A stretch of DNA of 64,000 bases from CADEFX01 sp046154585 (GTDB lineage: Bacteria > Pseudomonadota > Alphaproteobacteria > Rhizobiales > Hyphomicrobiaceae). Both the position numbers and the translations under genes were made by a program. The notes under the pieces were generated by a model. The model was not told the origin of the DNA. It saw only the letters and a list, made by a program, of their open reading frames with translations, and did no database searches. This document shows, in pieces, positions 8,024 through 16,162 of this stretch. The stretch lies in contig JBJXDX010000141.1 of NCBI GenBank assembly GCA_046154585.1, positions 1 through 64,000 of the forward strand, given 5' to 3'. Numbering within the stretch: the first letter of the stretch is position 1; each line of letters begins with the position of its first letter.

Positions 8024-8052
8024 ATTATATAATTTAATTGTTATATAACAAT
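8024..8052 (-). promoter_or_regulatory. ArsR promoter with two palindromic operators
   Basis: Read on the minus strand there is TTGTTA (8051-8046), a 16-bp spacer and a perfect TATAAT (8029-8024). The -35 box lies inside the perfect 16-bp palindrome ATTGTTATATAACAAT (8037-8052) and the -10 box inside the perfect 10-bp palindrome ATTATATAAT (8024-8033). Repressor bound here would block polymerase directly. The predicted transcript begins only a few bases before the ATG at 8012, so the leader is very short. Confidence 0.75.
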
Positions 8053-8200
8053 CGCGTTTCCGTCAAGCTGTTTTCCGCGGCCATCGGTATGTGCGGGACA
8101 GCGCTTTCTCATGTGTCCCAGAGTTCGCCTCCTGCCCGCCATCCGATGTGGGTCATGATGCGGGTGTCACCCTTTGATGCCCGAATCTCGAGAGGTACCC

Positions 8201-8557
8201 ATGGCAACGTCCGGCAACGATCGCCGTATCGACTACATCGAGCTCACCGTCAGCGACATCCCGCGCGCGCGAGACTTCTACGGCAAGGCCTTCGGCTGGA
8301 CCTTCAAGGACTACGGCCCCGCCTATTGCGAGTTCGGCGACGGCCGCCTGACCGGCGGCTTCGCCAAAGGCGGCACCGTCACGCCCGGCGGCGGTCCGCT
8401 CGTGATCCTCTTCGCGGACGATCTCGACGAGACGCAGCGCCGCGTCGAGGCCGCGGGAGCGCGCATCGCCAAGCCGATCTTCAGCTTTCCCGGCGGCCGC
8501 CGCTTCCACTTCCTCGATCCGGACGGCTACGAGTTGGCGGTCTGGTCGGACAAGTAA
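8201..8557 (+). CDS. VOC family protein (glyoxalase/bleomycin-resistance fold)
   Basis: 118 residues. The start at 8201 follows an AGAGGT box; an upstream ATG at 8174 has none. It begins IDYIELTVSDIPRARDFYGKAFGW and ends in FLDPDGYELAVWSDK, the classic single-domain VOC pattern. Candidate metal ligands are the Glu in YIELTV and the Glu in GYELAVW. VOC proteins range from glyoxalases to antibiotic-binding proteins, and this one cannot be assigned further. It sits between two ArsR-SRPBCC units and is transcribed opposite to both. Confidence 0.87.
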   Translation: MATSGNDRRIDYIELTVSDIPRARDFYGKAFGWTFKDYGPAYCEFGDGRLTGGFAKGGTVTPGGGPLVILFADDLDETQRRVEAAGARIAKPIFSFPGGRRFHFLDPDGYELAVWSDK

Positions 8558-8565
8558 GCGACCTG

Positions 8566-9387
8566 TCAGGCCACTGCAGGTGACACGCTCGGGAACGTCT
8601 TCCCGAGCCAATCGCGCCACTTCGGTTCGCTCGTTGCCGCCGTCTGCTCCGCATCATCGCCGTAAAAGAACAGACTCATGCTCGCATTGACGCCGTCGCC
8701 GCCGCGGTAGGTCCCGATGATGGCAATGCCCGGCGCAGGCGCGCTCAAGCGCATGGTGATCCAGCGCACCTTGCGGTCCTGATGGACACGTTCGACGACG
8801 CCCGACAGCGCCTGCGGACCGGACGCGGCCGTGCGCTGCTCACCAACATTGGCCCCCGCGAGCCCCAGCGCCTCGGTCAGGCGTGTCCACACCGGCAAAT
8901 CCTCGCTGCCGACGCCCATCGCCATCACCTGGAACGGTGTGCCGCGCTGGCCGGTGAAATGCGTCAGATACAGGCGCAAGACCTCGAAGAAGCCGGGCCA
9001 GCCGCCCTGGAAGCTCTCGAGCTGATCGTCCCAATCGTCCTTTGACGTGAACAGCGAATGCACCATGCGCACCACGCACTGGCCGCCGGCGCGGCCGGTG
9101 ATCGTGATCTCGGTCGCCACTGGCGGTGCGCCCTCCATCCAATCCGTTTCCACGTAGCCGAAGCGAACCGGCGGCTCCCACGCCGTCACCTCGCCCGAGG
9201 TGCTCACGCCAGGTCCGAACTCGAAGCGCAGTACACCACCCACGCGTTCCTCGATGCTCGCCTTTATGAACCAGGCCGCATAGCCCGGACCCGTCGCCAT
9301 CGCCCGCCAGATCTCCTCAGGCGTGCCCGGCGCCAGGAACTCCATCTCGACCCAGCGTTTGCCGCTTCCATCCTTCTTGACTGGCAT
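8566..9387 (-). CDS. SRPBCC domain protein, long form
   Basis: 273 residues. The start at 9387 (MPVKKDGSGKRWVEMEF) overlaps the regulator stop as TGATG, so the longer frame to 9618 is rejected. The N-terminal domain (about 8-150) is AHSA1-like, with PGTPEEIWRAMATGPGYAAWF and GGVLRFEFGPG. The C-terminal half (about 165-270) looks like a second, degenerate unit ending in GDDAEQTAATSEPKWRDWLGKTF. It is coupled to a dedicated ArsR-like repressor, the same gene pairing as at 7209-8012. The ligand is unknown. Confidence 0.85.
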   Translation of the reverse strand: MPVKKDGSGKRWVEMEFLAPGTPEEIWRAMATGPGYAAWFIKASIEERVGGVLRFEFGPGVSTSGEVTAWEPPVRFGYVETDWMEGAPPVATEITITGRAGGQCVVRMVHSLFTSKDDWDDQLESFQGGWPGFFEVLRLYLTHFTGQRGTPFQVMAMGVGSEDLPVWTRLTEALGLAGANVGEQRTAASGPQALSGVVERVHQDRKVRWITMRLSAPAPGIAIIGTYRGGDGVNASMSLFFYGDDAEQTAATSEPKWRDWLGKTFPSVSPAVA

Positions 9388-9989
9388 CAGGTCTCCTTTC
9401 CGGATTTGCTGTCGTCGGGCGCTGGATAGGCCGCGACCACGAGCCGATGCGGCCGCCCGCGCGGCGCCGTCTCGTCGTGATAGCGCGCGGCAAGTGTTGC
9501 GACTGCGCTCGCAAGATCGTTCGTGAAGGCAGCGCGATCGGCCGGCGACCTGAAGCGGATGATTGTATCGATCGAGAGCGTTGCCAGACGCTTGTCGCTC
9601 TCCCGCGCGCGCCGCCACAGGTCGCCGACCTCACGCACGACGCGCGCCGCGAGCGCGATGAGATAGCTTGCAGACAGGCGATCATTGTTGCGCGCCGGAT
9701 CGGCCGCGATCGGCCCGAGCGCCGCCGGCGACACGACATAGGACTTCGCCGTCGCAACCATCAGGCGCTCGGTGAGCCCGCCCCATCGGCGTTCCTCCGC
9801 CGGTTCGACAAGCTTGTGCTCCTCGAGCGCGCGCAGGTGATAGTTCACCTTTTGGCGCGTCAGCCCGATCCGGCCAGCCAACGACGCAGCCGACCCCGGC
9901 GTCGCAAGTTCCGCCAAGAGTCGCCGCTTTATGGGGTCCAGCGCCAGCGTCGCGCGCGCGGGATCGTCGATGACGTCGAGGTCGAGCAT
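9387..9989 (-). CDS. ArsR-like helix-turn-helix transcriptional regulator
   Basis: 200 residues: a winged helix at the N-terminus (LALDPIKRRLLAELATPGSAASLA, then GLTRQKVNYHLRALEEHKLVE) followed by a helical domain of about 110 residues with a repeated Arg/Ala pattern, longer than a simple ArsR repressor. The stop overlaps the SRPBCC start (TGATG). A perfect 11-bp inverted repeat lies 14 bp upstream of its start, so it very probably represses its own two-gene operon. Confidence 0.86.
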   Translation of the reverse strand: MLDLDVIDDPARATLALDPIKRRLLAELATPGSAASLAGRIGLTRQKVNYHLRALEEHKLVEPAEERRWGGLTERLMVATAKSYVVSPAALGPIAADPARNNDRLSASYLIALAARVVREVGDLWRRARESDKRLATLSIDTIIRFRSPADRAAFTNDLASAVATLAARYHDETAPRGRPHRLVVAAYPAPDDSKSGKET

Positions 9990-10002
9990 GGGCGGAAAAC
10001 TA

Positions 10003-10026
10003 CATTGACAAATTTATTTGTCAATG
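10003..10026 (-). promoter_or_regulatory. operator/promoter of the regulator-SRPBCC operon
   Basis: Perfect inverted repeat with arms CATTGACAAAT and ATTTGTCAATG separated by TT (24 bp in all). On the minus strand the outer arm contributes TTGACA, a consensus -35 box. A weak -10 (TAGTTT) would follow about 16 bp later, between the palindrome and the start codon. The position is typical for an autoregulatory dimeric repressor. Confidence 0.75.
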
Positions 10027-10039
10027 TGCCGGCCAACCC

Positions 10040-10678
10040 CTACTCCGCAGGCTTTGGCGCCCCGATCTCCGCCTGCAAACGCTGCACCTCGGCCTCCAGC
10101 TCCGCGATGCGCTGCTCGCGCTTAGCAATCGCGGCGGCAACATCAGCGGCCTCGAACCGTTGCGGAATATGCTGCGGACAATTGGAGTCCCACGCGGCCA
10201 CCGTGAACAGGATCACCTGCTCGGGCCGCGCCTGATAGCCCTCGGGCATCAGCTTCGCCACCAACTCCGCATCCGCCTCGACGACACGCGCCGTGCCCCA
10301 GATCTTGATGCGCCGGCGCAGCATGTAGTCGATCAAGAACAGGTAGGCCTTGGCGTTGTCGGCCAGATTGCCGGACGTGATGTATTGCCGGTTACCCGCG
10401 AAATCGACGAAGCCGATGGTCTTGCTGTCGAGCACCTTGAGAAAACCTGCCGGGCCGCCGCGATGCTGGATGTAGGGCTGTCCTTCGGCATTGGTGGTCG
10501 CCAGAAAGACGCTGGCCTGGGCCTCGATGAAGCCCTTCAAGTCGTCCGTGATGACAGTCGGCCACGCGCCCTTCTGCTCCCGCTGGGCGTAGCCGTGCCG
10601 CGAGCCCTTCCGACTCTGGATCGCCTTGACGGTCGGGGTAAAGGCGACGTCGCTCGAATAGGTGTGAGGCGTGTCCAT
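10040..10678 (-). CDS. pyridoxamine 5'-phosphate oxidase family protein
   Basis: 212 residues, started at ATG 10678 (MDTPHTYSSDVAFTPTVK). The split-barrel FMN-binding core is visible in SVFLATTNAEGQPYIQHRGGPAGFLKVLD, GFVDFAGNRQYITSGNLADN and FLIDYMLRRRIKIWGTARVVE. The last 35 residues (ADVAAAIAKREQRIAELEAE...) form a likely coiled coil, which suggests oligomerisation. Family members bind FMN or F420 and reduce small molecules; this is not the PdxH vitamin enzyme. It is divergent from a LysR gene with about 106 bp between starts, so LysR is a plausible regulator. Confidence 0.83.
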   Translation of the reverse strand: MDTPHTYSSDVAFTPTVKAIQSRKGSRHGYAQREQKGAWPTVITDDLKGFIEAQASVFLATTNAEGQPYIQHRGGPAGFLKVLDSKTIGFVDFAGNRQYITSGNLADNAKAYLFLIDYMLRRRIKIWGTARVVEADAELVAKLMPEGYQARPEQVILFTVAAWDSNCPQHIPQRFEAADVAAAIAKREQRIAELEAEVQRLQAEIGAPKPAE

Positions 10679-10784
10679 GGCCAAAATCCTGTCCAGCCGG
10701 TGCTTCCGCGCAATGTAACCCTCCCATTGAATGAGAGCAGATGGCAATATCTGGAACTGTCATCCCATTTATCGGGAGGAAACC

Positions 10785-11684
10785 TTGGATCGCCTTGAAG
10801 CCATGTCTGTGCTGCTGGCCGTCGTCGACGCCGGCAGCCTGTCCGCCGCGTCCCGGCGCCTCGGCGCCCCGCTGGCCACGGTCAGCCGCAAGGTGCTGGA
10901 GTTGGAAGCGCACCTCAAAGCACGCCTTCTGATCCGCTCGAGCCGCCGCGTGACGCTGACGGACGCCGGACGATCCTACGTCGCCGCCTGCCGCCGCATC
11001 CTCGACGAGGTCAGCGACGCCGAGCGTGTCGCCGCCGGCGAGTACAGCGCCCCGAAGGGCGACCTGCTCATCACCGCGCCCATCGTGTTCGGCAGGCTGC
11101 ACGTCCTGCCCATCATTGCCGATTTCCTCAAGGCTTATCCCGACATCAGCGTGCGCCTGATGCTGGCCGACCGCGTCGTCAATCTGGTGGAGGAGCAGAT
11201 CGACATCGCGCTGCGCATCGGCGACTTGCCGGACAGCAGCCTCGTCGCCACCAAAGTCGGCTCCATACGCCGGATCGTCTGCGCCAGCCCCGGCTATCTC
11301 GCAGCACGCGGAACGCCGAAGCGCCCGACCGATCTTCTCGCGCACGACTGCATCACCTTCGAAGGATTGATGTCACCGCTGGAATGGACCTTCCGCATCA
11401 ACAAGGCCAACACGCCGGTCGCCATCCGCTCGCGGCTCGTCGTCAACACTGCCGAAGCCGTCATCGATGCCGCCATCGCCGGTCTCGGCATAACGCGCGT
11501 GCTGTCCTATCAGGTGGAGGCCGCGCGGCGCGCAGGTCAGCTCGCGCTGATGCTCGAAGCCTTCGAGCCACCGCCCTCGCCCGTCAATCTCATCCACGCA
11601 GGGCAAGGCCTCCTGCCCCTCAAGACCCGCGCCTTCCTCGACTTCGCCGCCCAGCGCCTGCGCGCGCGGATCGCGGCGATTTAG
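10785..11684 (+). CDS. LysR family transcriptional regulator
   Basis: 299 residues from a TTG start at 10785 preceded by GGGAGGA. The upstream ATG at 10741 is out of frame, and the frame's other start (10731) lacks a ribosome-binding site. The winged helix is at residues 1-60 (SVLLAVVDAGSLSAASRRLG, LATVSRKVLELE). The effector domain follows, with GRLHVLPIIADFLKAYPDISV and DIALRIGDLPDSSL, typical of the group near GstR/CrgA-type regulators. Target and effector are unknown. The divergent PPOX-family gene is the natural candidate target. Confidence 0.87.
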   Translation: MDRLEAMSVLLAVVDAGSLSAASRRLGAPLATVSRKVLELEAHLKARLLIRSSRRVTLTDAGRSYVAACRRILDEVSDAERVAAGEYSAPKGDLLITAPIVFGRLHVLPIIADFLKAYPDISVRLMLADRVVNLVEEQIDIALRIGDLPDSSLVATKVGSIRRIVCASPGYLAARGTPKRPTDLLAHDCITFEGLMSPLEWTFRINKANTPVAIRSRLVVNTAEAVIDAAIAGLGITRVLSYQVEAARRAGQLALMLEAFEPPPSPVNLIHAGQGLLPLKTRAFLDFAAQRLRARIAAI

Positions 11685-11713
11685 CTGATGCAGCGCACGC
11701 CGACTCCCACTCT

Positions 11714-12481
11714 TCACAACCCCATCAGTTTACGGGCGTAGCCTCCCCAGCCATCGGCACGCCTGGCGGCTCCACCCCTGCGATCCACCACGATCGTCAG
11801 CGAGCCGACCAGCAGGTCGGGCTCCTCCTTGACAGCGAAGACAATCCCACCGCCCTCACGCTCGCCGGACTTGAAGAGGAAATCGGTTGCATTGGTCGTG
11901 TCGGGCTTCGGCCGTACCGCGTAGGGCTCGCGTTCGCGATAGATGCGCGCGCTCAGCGCATCGGCAAAATAGATCTGGCCGGTGACGATCGTGCGCGTGT
12001 CGAGAAACACCTTGACGTGAATATGCGGCGTGCGCCCCGGATACCAGCCGGGGTAGATGGTACGGAAGATTGCCGTTCCGTCCGCATCCGTCATCTGCGT
12101 TCCGCGCAGATAGGTCTCATTCCTGGTTGAAATGCTGCGGCGGTCGCCCTGTCCGGCATAGCCCGAATAGACGCCTCTCGCGTCAGCATGCCAGATGTCG
12201 ACGCGCGCATCGGTGATGGGCGTGCATGGGCCGCTCTCGATCACACGCAGGACGAGTTGCAGCGGCAGGCCGGGATGGCCCTCTGCAATCTCGGACCGCA
12301 CCAGCTTGGGGTCGAAGTAGAAGGGTCCTGCGGTGGTCTGCGGAAACAGCGTGCATGTGCCTTGCGGCTGCGCCGCAGGCGTCGTCTCAGCTGTGGCCGA
12401 ACCGGGCGCCGCCCCGAGGCGAACGCCCGCCGCGCCGAGCACGAGGCCCCTGAGCGCCTGGCGCCGGGAAAGCGACTTCAT
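11714..12481 (-). CDS. Tat-exported intradiol ring-cleavage dioxygenase-like protein
   Basis: 255 residues from ATG 12481 (GGGAG just upstream; a GTG at 12499 and ATG at 12496 are alternatives). The twin-arginine signal is KSLSRRQALRGLVLGAAG. The mature part carries DARVDIWHADARGVYSGY (the LIC..DARV motif) and YPGWYPGRTPHIHVKV; Tyr108, Tyr147, His153 and His155 are the candidate iron(III) ligands. The family cleaves catechols or protocatechuate, but exported single-subunit forms are poorly characterised. It is convergent with the LysR gene and not in an aromatic catabolic operon, so the substrate is open. Confidence 0.85.
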   Translation of the reverse strand: MKSLSRRQALRGLVLGAAGVRLGAAPGSATAETTPAAQPQGTCTLFPQTTAGPFYFDPKLVRSEIAEGHPGLPLQLVLRVIESGPCTPITDARVDIWHADARGVYSGYAGQGDRRSISTRNETYLRGTQMTDADGTAIFRTIYPGWYPGRTPHIHVKVFLDTRTIVTGQIYFADALSARIYREREPYAVRPKPDTTNATDFLFKSGEREGGGIVFAVKEEPDLLVGSLTIVVDRRGGAARRADGWGGYARKLMGL

Positions 12482-12606
12482 GGCTCCCGTGTCCATCACC
12501 GTTGGTGAGGACTCTAACGTATGAACAGCAGGCGATCCGTTCCATAGGCTGTCACAGCAATTTCATCGGAGGCCGCACGCCGCGCCGGCACGCTCGCACT
12601 ATTGCC

Positions 12607-13866
12607 CTAGCCCATGAAATGCTTCGCCACAGCCATGAAGGCCGGCAGCGTCACGGGATCGTTGGCGACGTTGCCCGCGGCATGGTGCGAGGCATAGCGC
12701 GCAATCACCATCTCCGCCTTCGGATCGACATAGATCGACTGGCCGTGAACGCCGCGCGCCATGTAGACGCCGTGCGCATTGTGGCTCACCCACCATTGGT
12801 TGCGGTAGGACCAGCCCGCCAGGGTCGCATACCCGGCCGGCGCAAACTTCGCCGCATCGCCGCCTCGCGCAATATCGTCCACTACAGCGGCGGGGACGAT
12901 CTGGCGGCCATTGAAACGGCCGCGATTGCGCATCAACTCGCCGAAGCGCGCCAGATCCCGCGTCGTCGTATTCAAACCGCCGCCACCGCTTTCGATCCCG
13001 AGGCGGTCGACATGATAGTAGGCATCCTCCTCCGCACCCATGGGCTGCCAGATGCGCGTCGACAGCAGGCTCGACAGCGATTGCCCTGTCACGCGGCGGA
13101 TGATCCACGCCAGCACGTCCGTGTTGACGGTCTTGTAGGCAAACACCCGGCCGTGCTCGCCCCGCTTCTTCTGCGTCGTCAGAAAGTCGAGCAGCGATGT
13201 CGCCGCGAAGCCCGGAACTGGCGGCGCCATGCCGTTCGCGCGCCGCAAATCCCACACGCCCGACTGGGGATCGGTGTAGACCTCCGTGTACGCAAGCCCC
13301 GTGGTCATATCCATCACCTGCGCCACGGTTGCGTCGCCGAAGGCGCTGGCCGCCAGCTCCGGCACATACACGGGCACCAGCGCATCCGGATCGATCTTCC
13401 CCTCGGCAACGAGCATGCCCACCAGCGTGCCTGTGAACGACTTCGTTACCGACATGGCGATGTGCGGCTGATGCGGCTGCAGTACGCCGAAGTAGCGCTC
13501 GAACACGATGCGCCCGCGATGCAGCACGACGATGCCGTCGGCATAGGTCTCGGCCAGCGCCTGATCGAATGTGATCTGCCGCCCATCCATGGTCGTCACG
13601 GCGATGCGCCCCAGCTCCTGCTCGTCGCGCGGCAGCACCGAGGCCGGCCCCTGCCCGCGCCACACCTGCACCGTCGGCACGAGCTGGCGCACGTTGCTCC
13701 AGGCCCAGCGCAATTGCGGAAACCGGCGGAACGATCCGTCAGCGAACGTAATCGCCTTGTCCTTGGGCGGCGGAAATCCGGTCATCCATTCGAGCGTCCG
13801 CGGATCGCTCTCGGCAGCGGTCAATGGAGTCGCGGGCGTGCTCGCAGAACCGGCTTGCGTCGTCAT
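12607..13866 (-). CDS. serine hydrolase, beta-lactamase/6-aminohexanoate-dimer hydrolase (NylB) type
   Basis: 419 residues from ATG 13866 (GGAGA upstream); the frame continues to 14274 but that part has no homology. The serine-acyl motif is S139-V-T-K142 in AMSVTKSFTGTL, followed by a family Tyr block (FAYKTVNTDVLAWIIRRVTGQ) and the C-terminal GVHGQSIYVDPKAEMVIARYASH. Length and motif order fit class C beta-lactamase-like esterases and amidases such as NylB rather than a resistance lactamase. No signal peptide is seen. It is divergent from the LLM-type oxidoreductase at 14119 with 252 bp between. Confidence 0.87.
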   Translation of the reverse strand: MTTQAGSASTPATPLTAAESDPRTLEWMTGFPPPKDKAITFADGSFRRFPQLRWAWSNVRQLVPTVQVWRGQGPASVLPRDEQELGRIAVTTMDGRQITFDQALAETYADGIVVLHRGRIVFERYFGVLQPHQPHIAMSVTKSFTGTLVGMLVAEGKIDPDALVPVYVPELAASAFGDATVAQVMDMTTGLAYTEVYTDPQSGVWDLRRANGMAPPVPGFAATSLLDFLTTQKKRGEHGRVFAYKTVNTDVLAWIIRRVTGQSLSSLLSTRIWQPMGAEEDAYYHVDRLGIESGGGGLNTTTRDLARFGELMRNRGRFNGRQIVPAAVVDDIARGGDAAKFAPAGYATLAGWSYRNQWWVSHNAHGVYMARGVHGQSIYVDPKAEMVIARYASHHAAGNVANDPVTLPAFMAVAKHFMG

Positions 13867-14118
13867 CAGGCTTTGTCTCCGATGGATGAGGCGATCTCGG
13901 CTCAGCGCGTCGGCGCGCTGCGCATGCCAGATCATACGCGTGACAGGGGTGTCGTCGAGAGGCGATACTCCACCCTCGCCCCGCCACAAAATTCGGCGCA
14001 AGATCAGGTCATCGACAACACCAACAGCCCAGCGCACGGACTCATGATCCGCCGCGACCGGGCGCGGCGATGATGCCGGCAAGATTCCGGTCCATCGCCT
14101 TTCCGCGAGGAGGAAACG

Positions 14119-15204
14119 ATGGAACTCGGCTACTTCACCATGCCTTCGCATCCGCCCGAGCGGCCGCTGAAAGACGGCCACGAGTGGGACCTCCAGGTGA
14201 TCCGGTGGCTCGACGAGTTCGGCTACAAGGAATGCTGGATCGGCGAGCACCACACTGCGCCGTGGGAGCCGCACCCCTCGCCCGACCTGCTGGTGGCTCA
14301 GGGCCTCTTGCAGACCAAGAACATCCGTCTCGGCCCCGGCGGCTTCCTACTTCCTTTCCATCATCCGGCGCAGATCGCCAACCGTGTCGCCATGCTCGAC
14401 CACATCTCCGGCGGGCGGCTCAACTTCGGCATCGCGGCAGCCGGCCTGCCGAGCGACTGGGAAATGTTCAACGTCGATGGCGCCAACGGCATCAACCGCC
14501 TGATGATGCGTGAGGCGCTCGACATCATCTTGAAGCTTTGGTCGACGAACGAGCCGTTCACATATGCCGGCAAGTTCTGGACCGTGAAGAATCCGGAGCT
14601 GATGTATGGCTTCCTCAAGCCCCACATCAAGCCGCTGCAGACGCCCCACCCGCCGATCGGGGTTGCCGGTCTTTCGAAGGGGTCCGACACGCTGAAGCTA
14701 GCGGGCGAGCGCGGCTACATTCCGATGAGCCTCAATCTCAACCCCGCGTATGTCGGGAGCCATTGGGCGTCGGTCGAGGCCGGCGCACAGAAAGCAGGCC
14801 GCACGGCCAAGCGCTCCGAGTGGCGCATGGTGCGCGAGGTCTTCGTCGCCGACACGGATGCGGAGGCCCAACGCATGTCCATCGGCCTGCACATGGGCCG
14901 CATGATGCGCGAGTACTTCATCCCGCTGCTGAAGGAGTTCGACTTTCTGCAATACCTGAAACACGACCACAGCGTGCCCGACAGCGACGTCACGGCCGAA
15001 TACTGCGCCAGGCACAACTGGATCATCGGCTCACCGGCAACGGTGACTGAAAAACTCATGCGCATCCACGACGACGTCGGCGGCTTCGGCCATCTCCTCG
15101 TCTTCGGCTTCGACTACGTCGAGCACCCGCAGGCGTGGCGCCGCTCGCTGGAGCTTCTGTCGAAAGAGGTGCTGCCCAAGGTGAAGCACCTGTCACCAGG
15201 CTGA
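14119..15204 (+). CDS. LLM class flavin-dependent oxidoreductase (luciferase-like)
   Basis: 361 residues, GAGGA box before the ATG. The TIM-barrel luciferase-like fold is shown by MELGYFTMPSHPPERPL, then GEHHTAPWEPHPSPDLLVAQ, LGPGGFLLPFHHPAQIANRVAMLD and the C-terminal IIGSPATVTEKLMRIHDDVGGFGHLLVFGFDY. Enzymes of this group use reduced FMN or F420 to oxidise small molecules and include alkanal, alkanesulfonate and limonene-type monooxygenases. A dedicated flavin reductase is not adjacent. The substrate is unknown. Confidence 0.88.
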   Translation: MELGYFTMPSHPPERPLKDGHEWDLQVIRWLDEFGYKECWIGEHHTAPWEPHPSPDLLVAQGLLQTKNIRLGPGGFLLPFHHPAQIANRVAMLDHISGGRLNFGIAAAGLPSDWEMFNVDGANGINRLMMREALDIILKLWSTNEPFTYAGKFWTVKNPELMYGFLKPHIKPLQTPHPPIGVAGLSKGSDTLKLAGERGYIPMSLNLNPAYVGSHWASVEAGAQKAGRTAKRSEWRMVREVFVADTDAEAQRMSIGLHMGRMMREYFIPLLKEFDFLQYLKHDHSVPDSDVTAEYCARHNWIIGSPATVTEKLMRIHDDVGGFGHLLVFGFDYVEHPQAWRRSLELLSKEVLPKVKHLSPG

Positions 15205-15462
15205 GGTGGACGCAGGCAAGGACGAGGCGACGTCCTAGGGTCGGACTCGGGCACGATGGATCTTCGGGACAAGCCCGACACAGGGGCTTGCGCGGCCTTA
15301 CCCAGTTCTCAGGTGCCATCCTCGCGCTCGTCGCGAGGATTCATCGCTCAACAAATTCGAGGCAGCGTTGCATCGAGGTGAGGTTCGCCAAGCCCTGCCC
15401 CGGCAATGCCGGATTGCTGGGGCAGGAGCACTGCAAACCACAAGCAACAGAAGGGGACAACT

Positions 15463-16110
15463 TTGTCCAAACTCCGCGTCAACTGCTTCTCCATCTCCCT
15501 CGACGGCTACGGTGCCGGCCCCAGCCAGAGCCTTGAAGAACCGCTCGGCGTCGGCGGTGAAGCGCTGCACGAATGGGCGTTCGTCACTCAGGAATTTCAC
15601 AAGATGTCCGGGAAGGACGGCGGCACGACCGGCCCCGACAACGATTTTATCGCGCGCGGTTTCGACAACGTCGGCGCGTGGATCCTGGGCCGCAACATGT
15701 TCGGCCCCGTGCGCGGACCCTGGCCCGACGACACGTGGAAGGGCTGGTGGGGTAAAAATCCTCCCTACCATTGCGACGTGTTCGTGCTCACCCATCACCT
15801 GCGCGCCTCCGTCACCATGGAGGGCGGCACGACGTTCCATTTCGTCACTGACGGCATCCGCGCTGCACTCGACCGTGCCAAAGCCGCCGCGAAGGGCAAG
15901 GACGTGCGCCTCGGCGGCGGCGCTTCCACCATCCGGCAATATCTCGACGCCGGTCTCGTCGACCAGTTGCACATCGCCGTTGCACCCAGGCTGTTGGGCT
16001 CAGGCGAACCGCTCTTCACCGGCATGAATTTCCCGAGGCTCGGCTTCGAGATCACCGAGCACGTGTCCACCCAGGGTGCAACACACTACATCATGGCGAA
16101 GCGGCGATAG
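15463..16110 (+). CDS. dihydrofolate reductase family protein
   Basis: 215 residues from TTG 15463, with AAGGGG six bases upstream; the in-frame ATG at 15406 has no such site. The RibD C-terminal/DHFR-like fold is indicated by NCFSISLDGYGAG, GAWILGRNMFGPVRGPW, FVLTHH and the NADPH-binding KDVRLGGGASTIRQYLDAGLVDQL. Such proteins are NADPH-dependent reductases of unknown substrate, distinct from FolA. A 258-bp gap precedes it with no other gene. Confidence 0.85.
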   Translation: MSKLRVNCFSISLDGYGAGPSQSLEEPLGVGGEALHEWAFVTQEFHKMSGKDGGTTGPDNDFIARGFDNVGAWILGRNMFGPVRGPWPDDTWKGWWGKNPPYHCDVFVLTHHLRASVTMEGGTTFHFVTDGIRAALDRAKAAAKGKDVRLGGGASTIRQYLDAGLVDQLHIAVAPRLLGSGEPLFTGMNFPRLGFEITEHVSTQGATHYIMAKRR

Positions 16111-16162
16111 GTCGGTCGAGCAAGGCTTTGTCCGCGTCGGCAAGCCGCGCTACACTGCGCCG

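Noticed and set aside
10726..10748. Possible LysR box ATTG-N15-CAAT between PPOX and LysR genes
   Set aside because: Only four bases pair on each side, which is too little to call an operator.
12502..14073. Long open frame opposite the NylB-like hydrolase
   Set aside because: GC-rich shadow frame with Arg/His-rich, domain-free translation and no ribosome-binding site.
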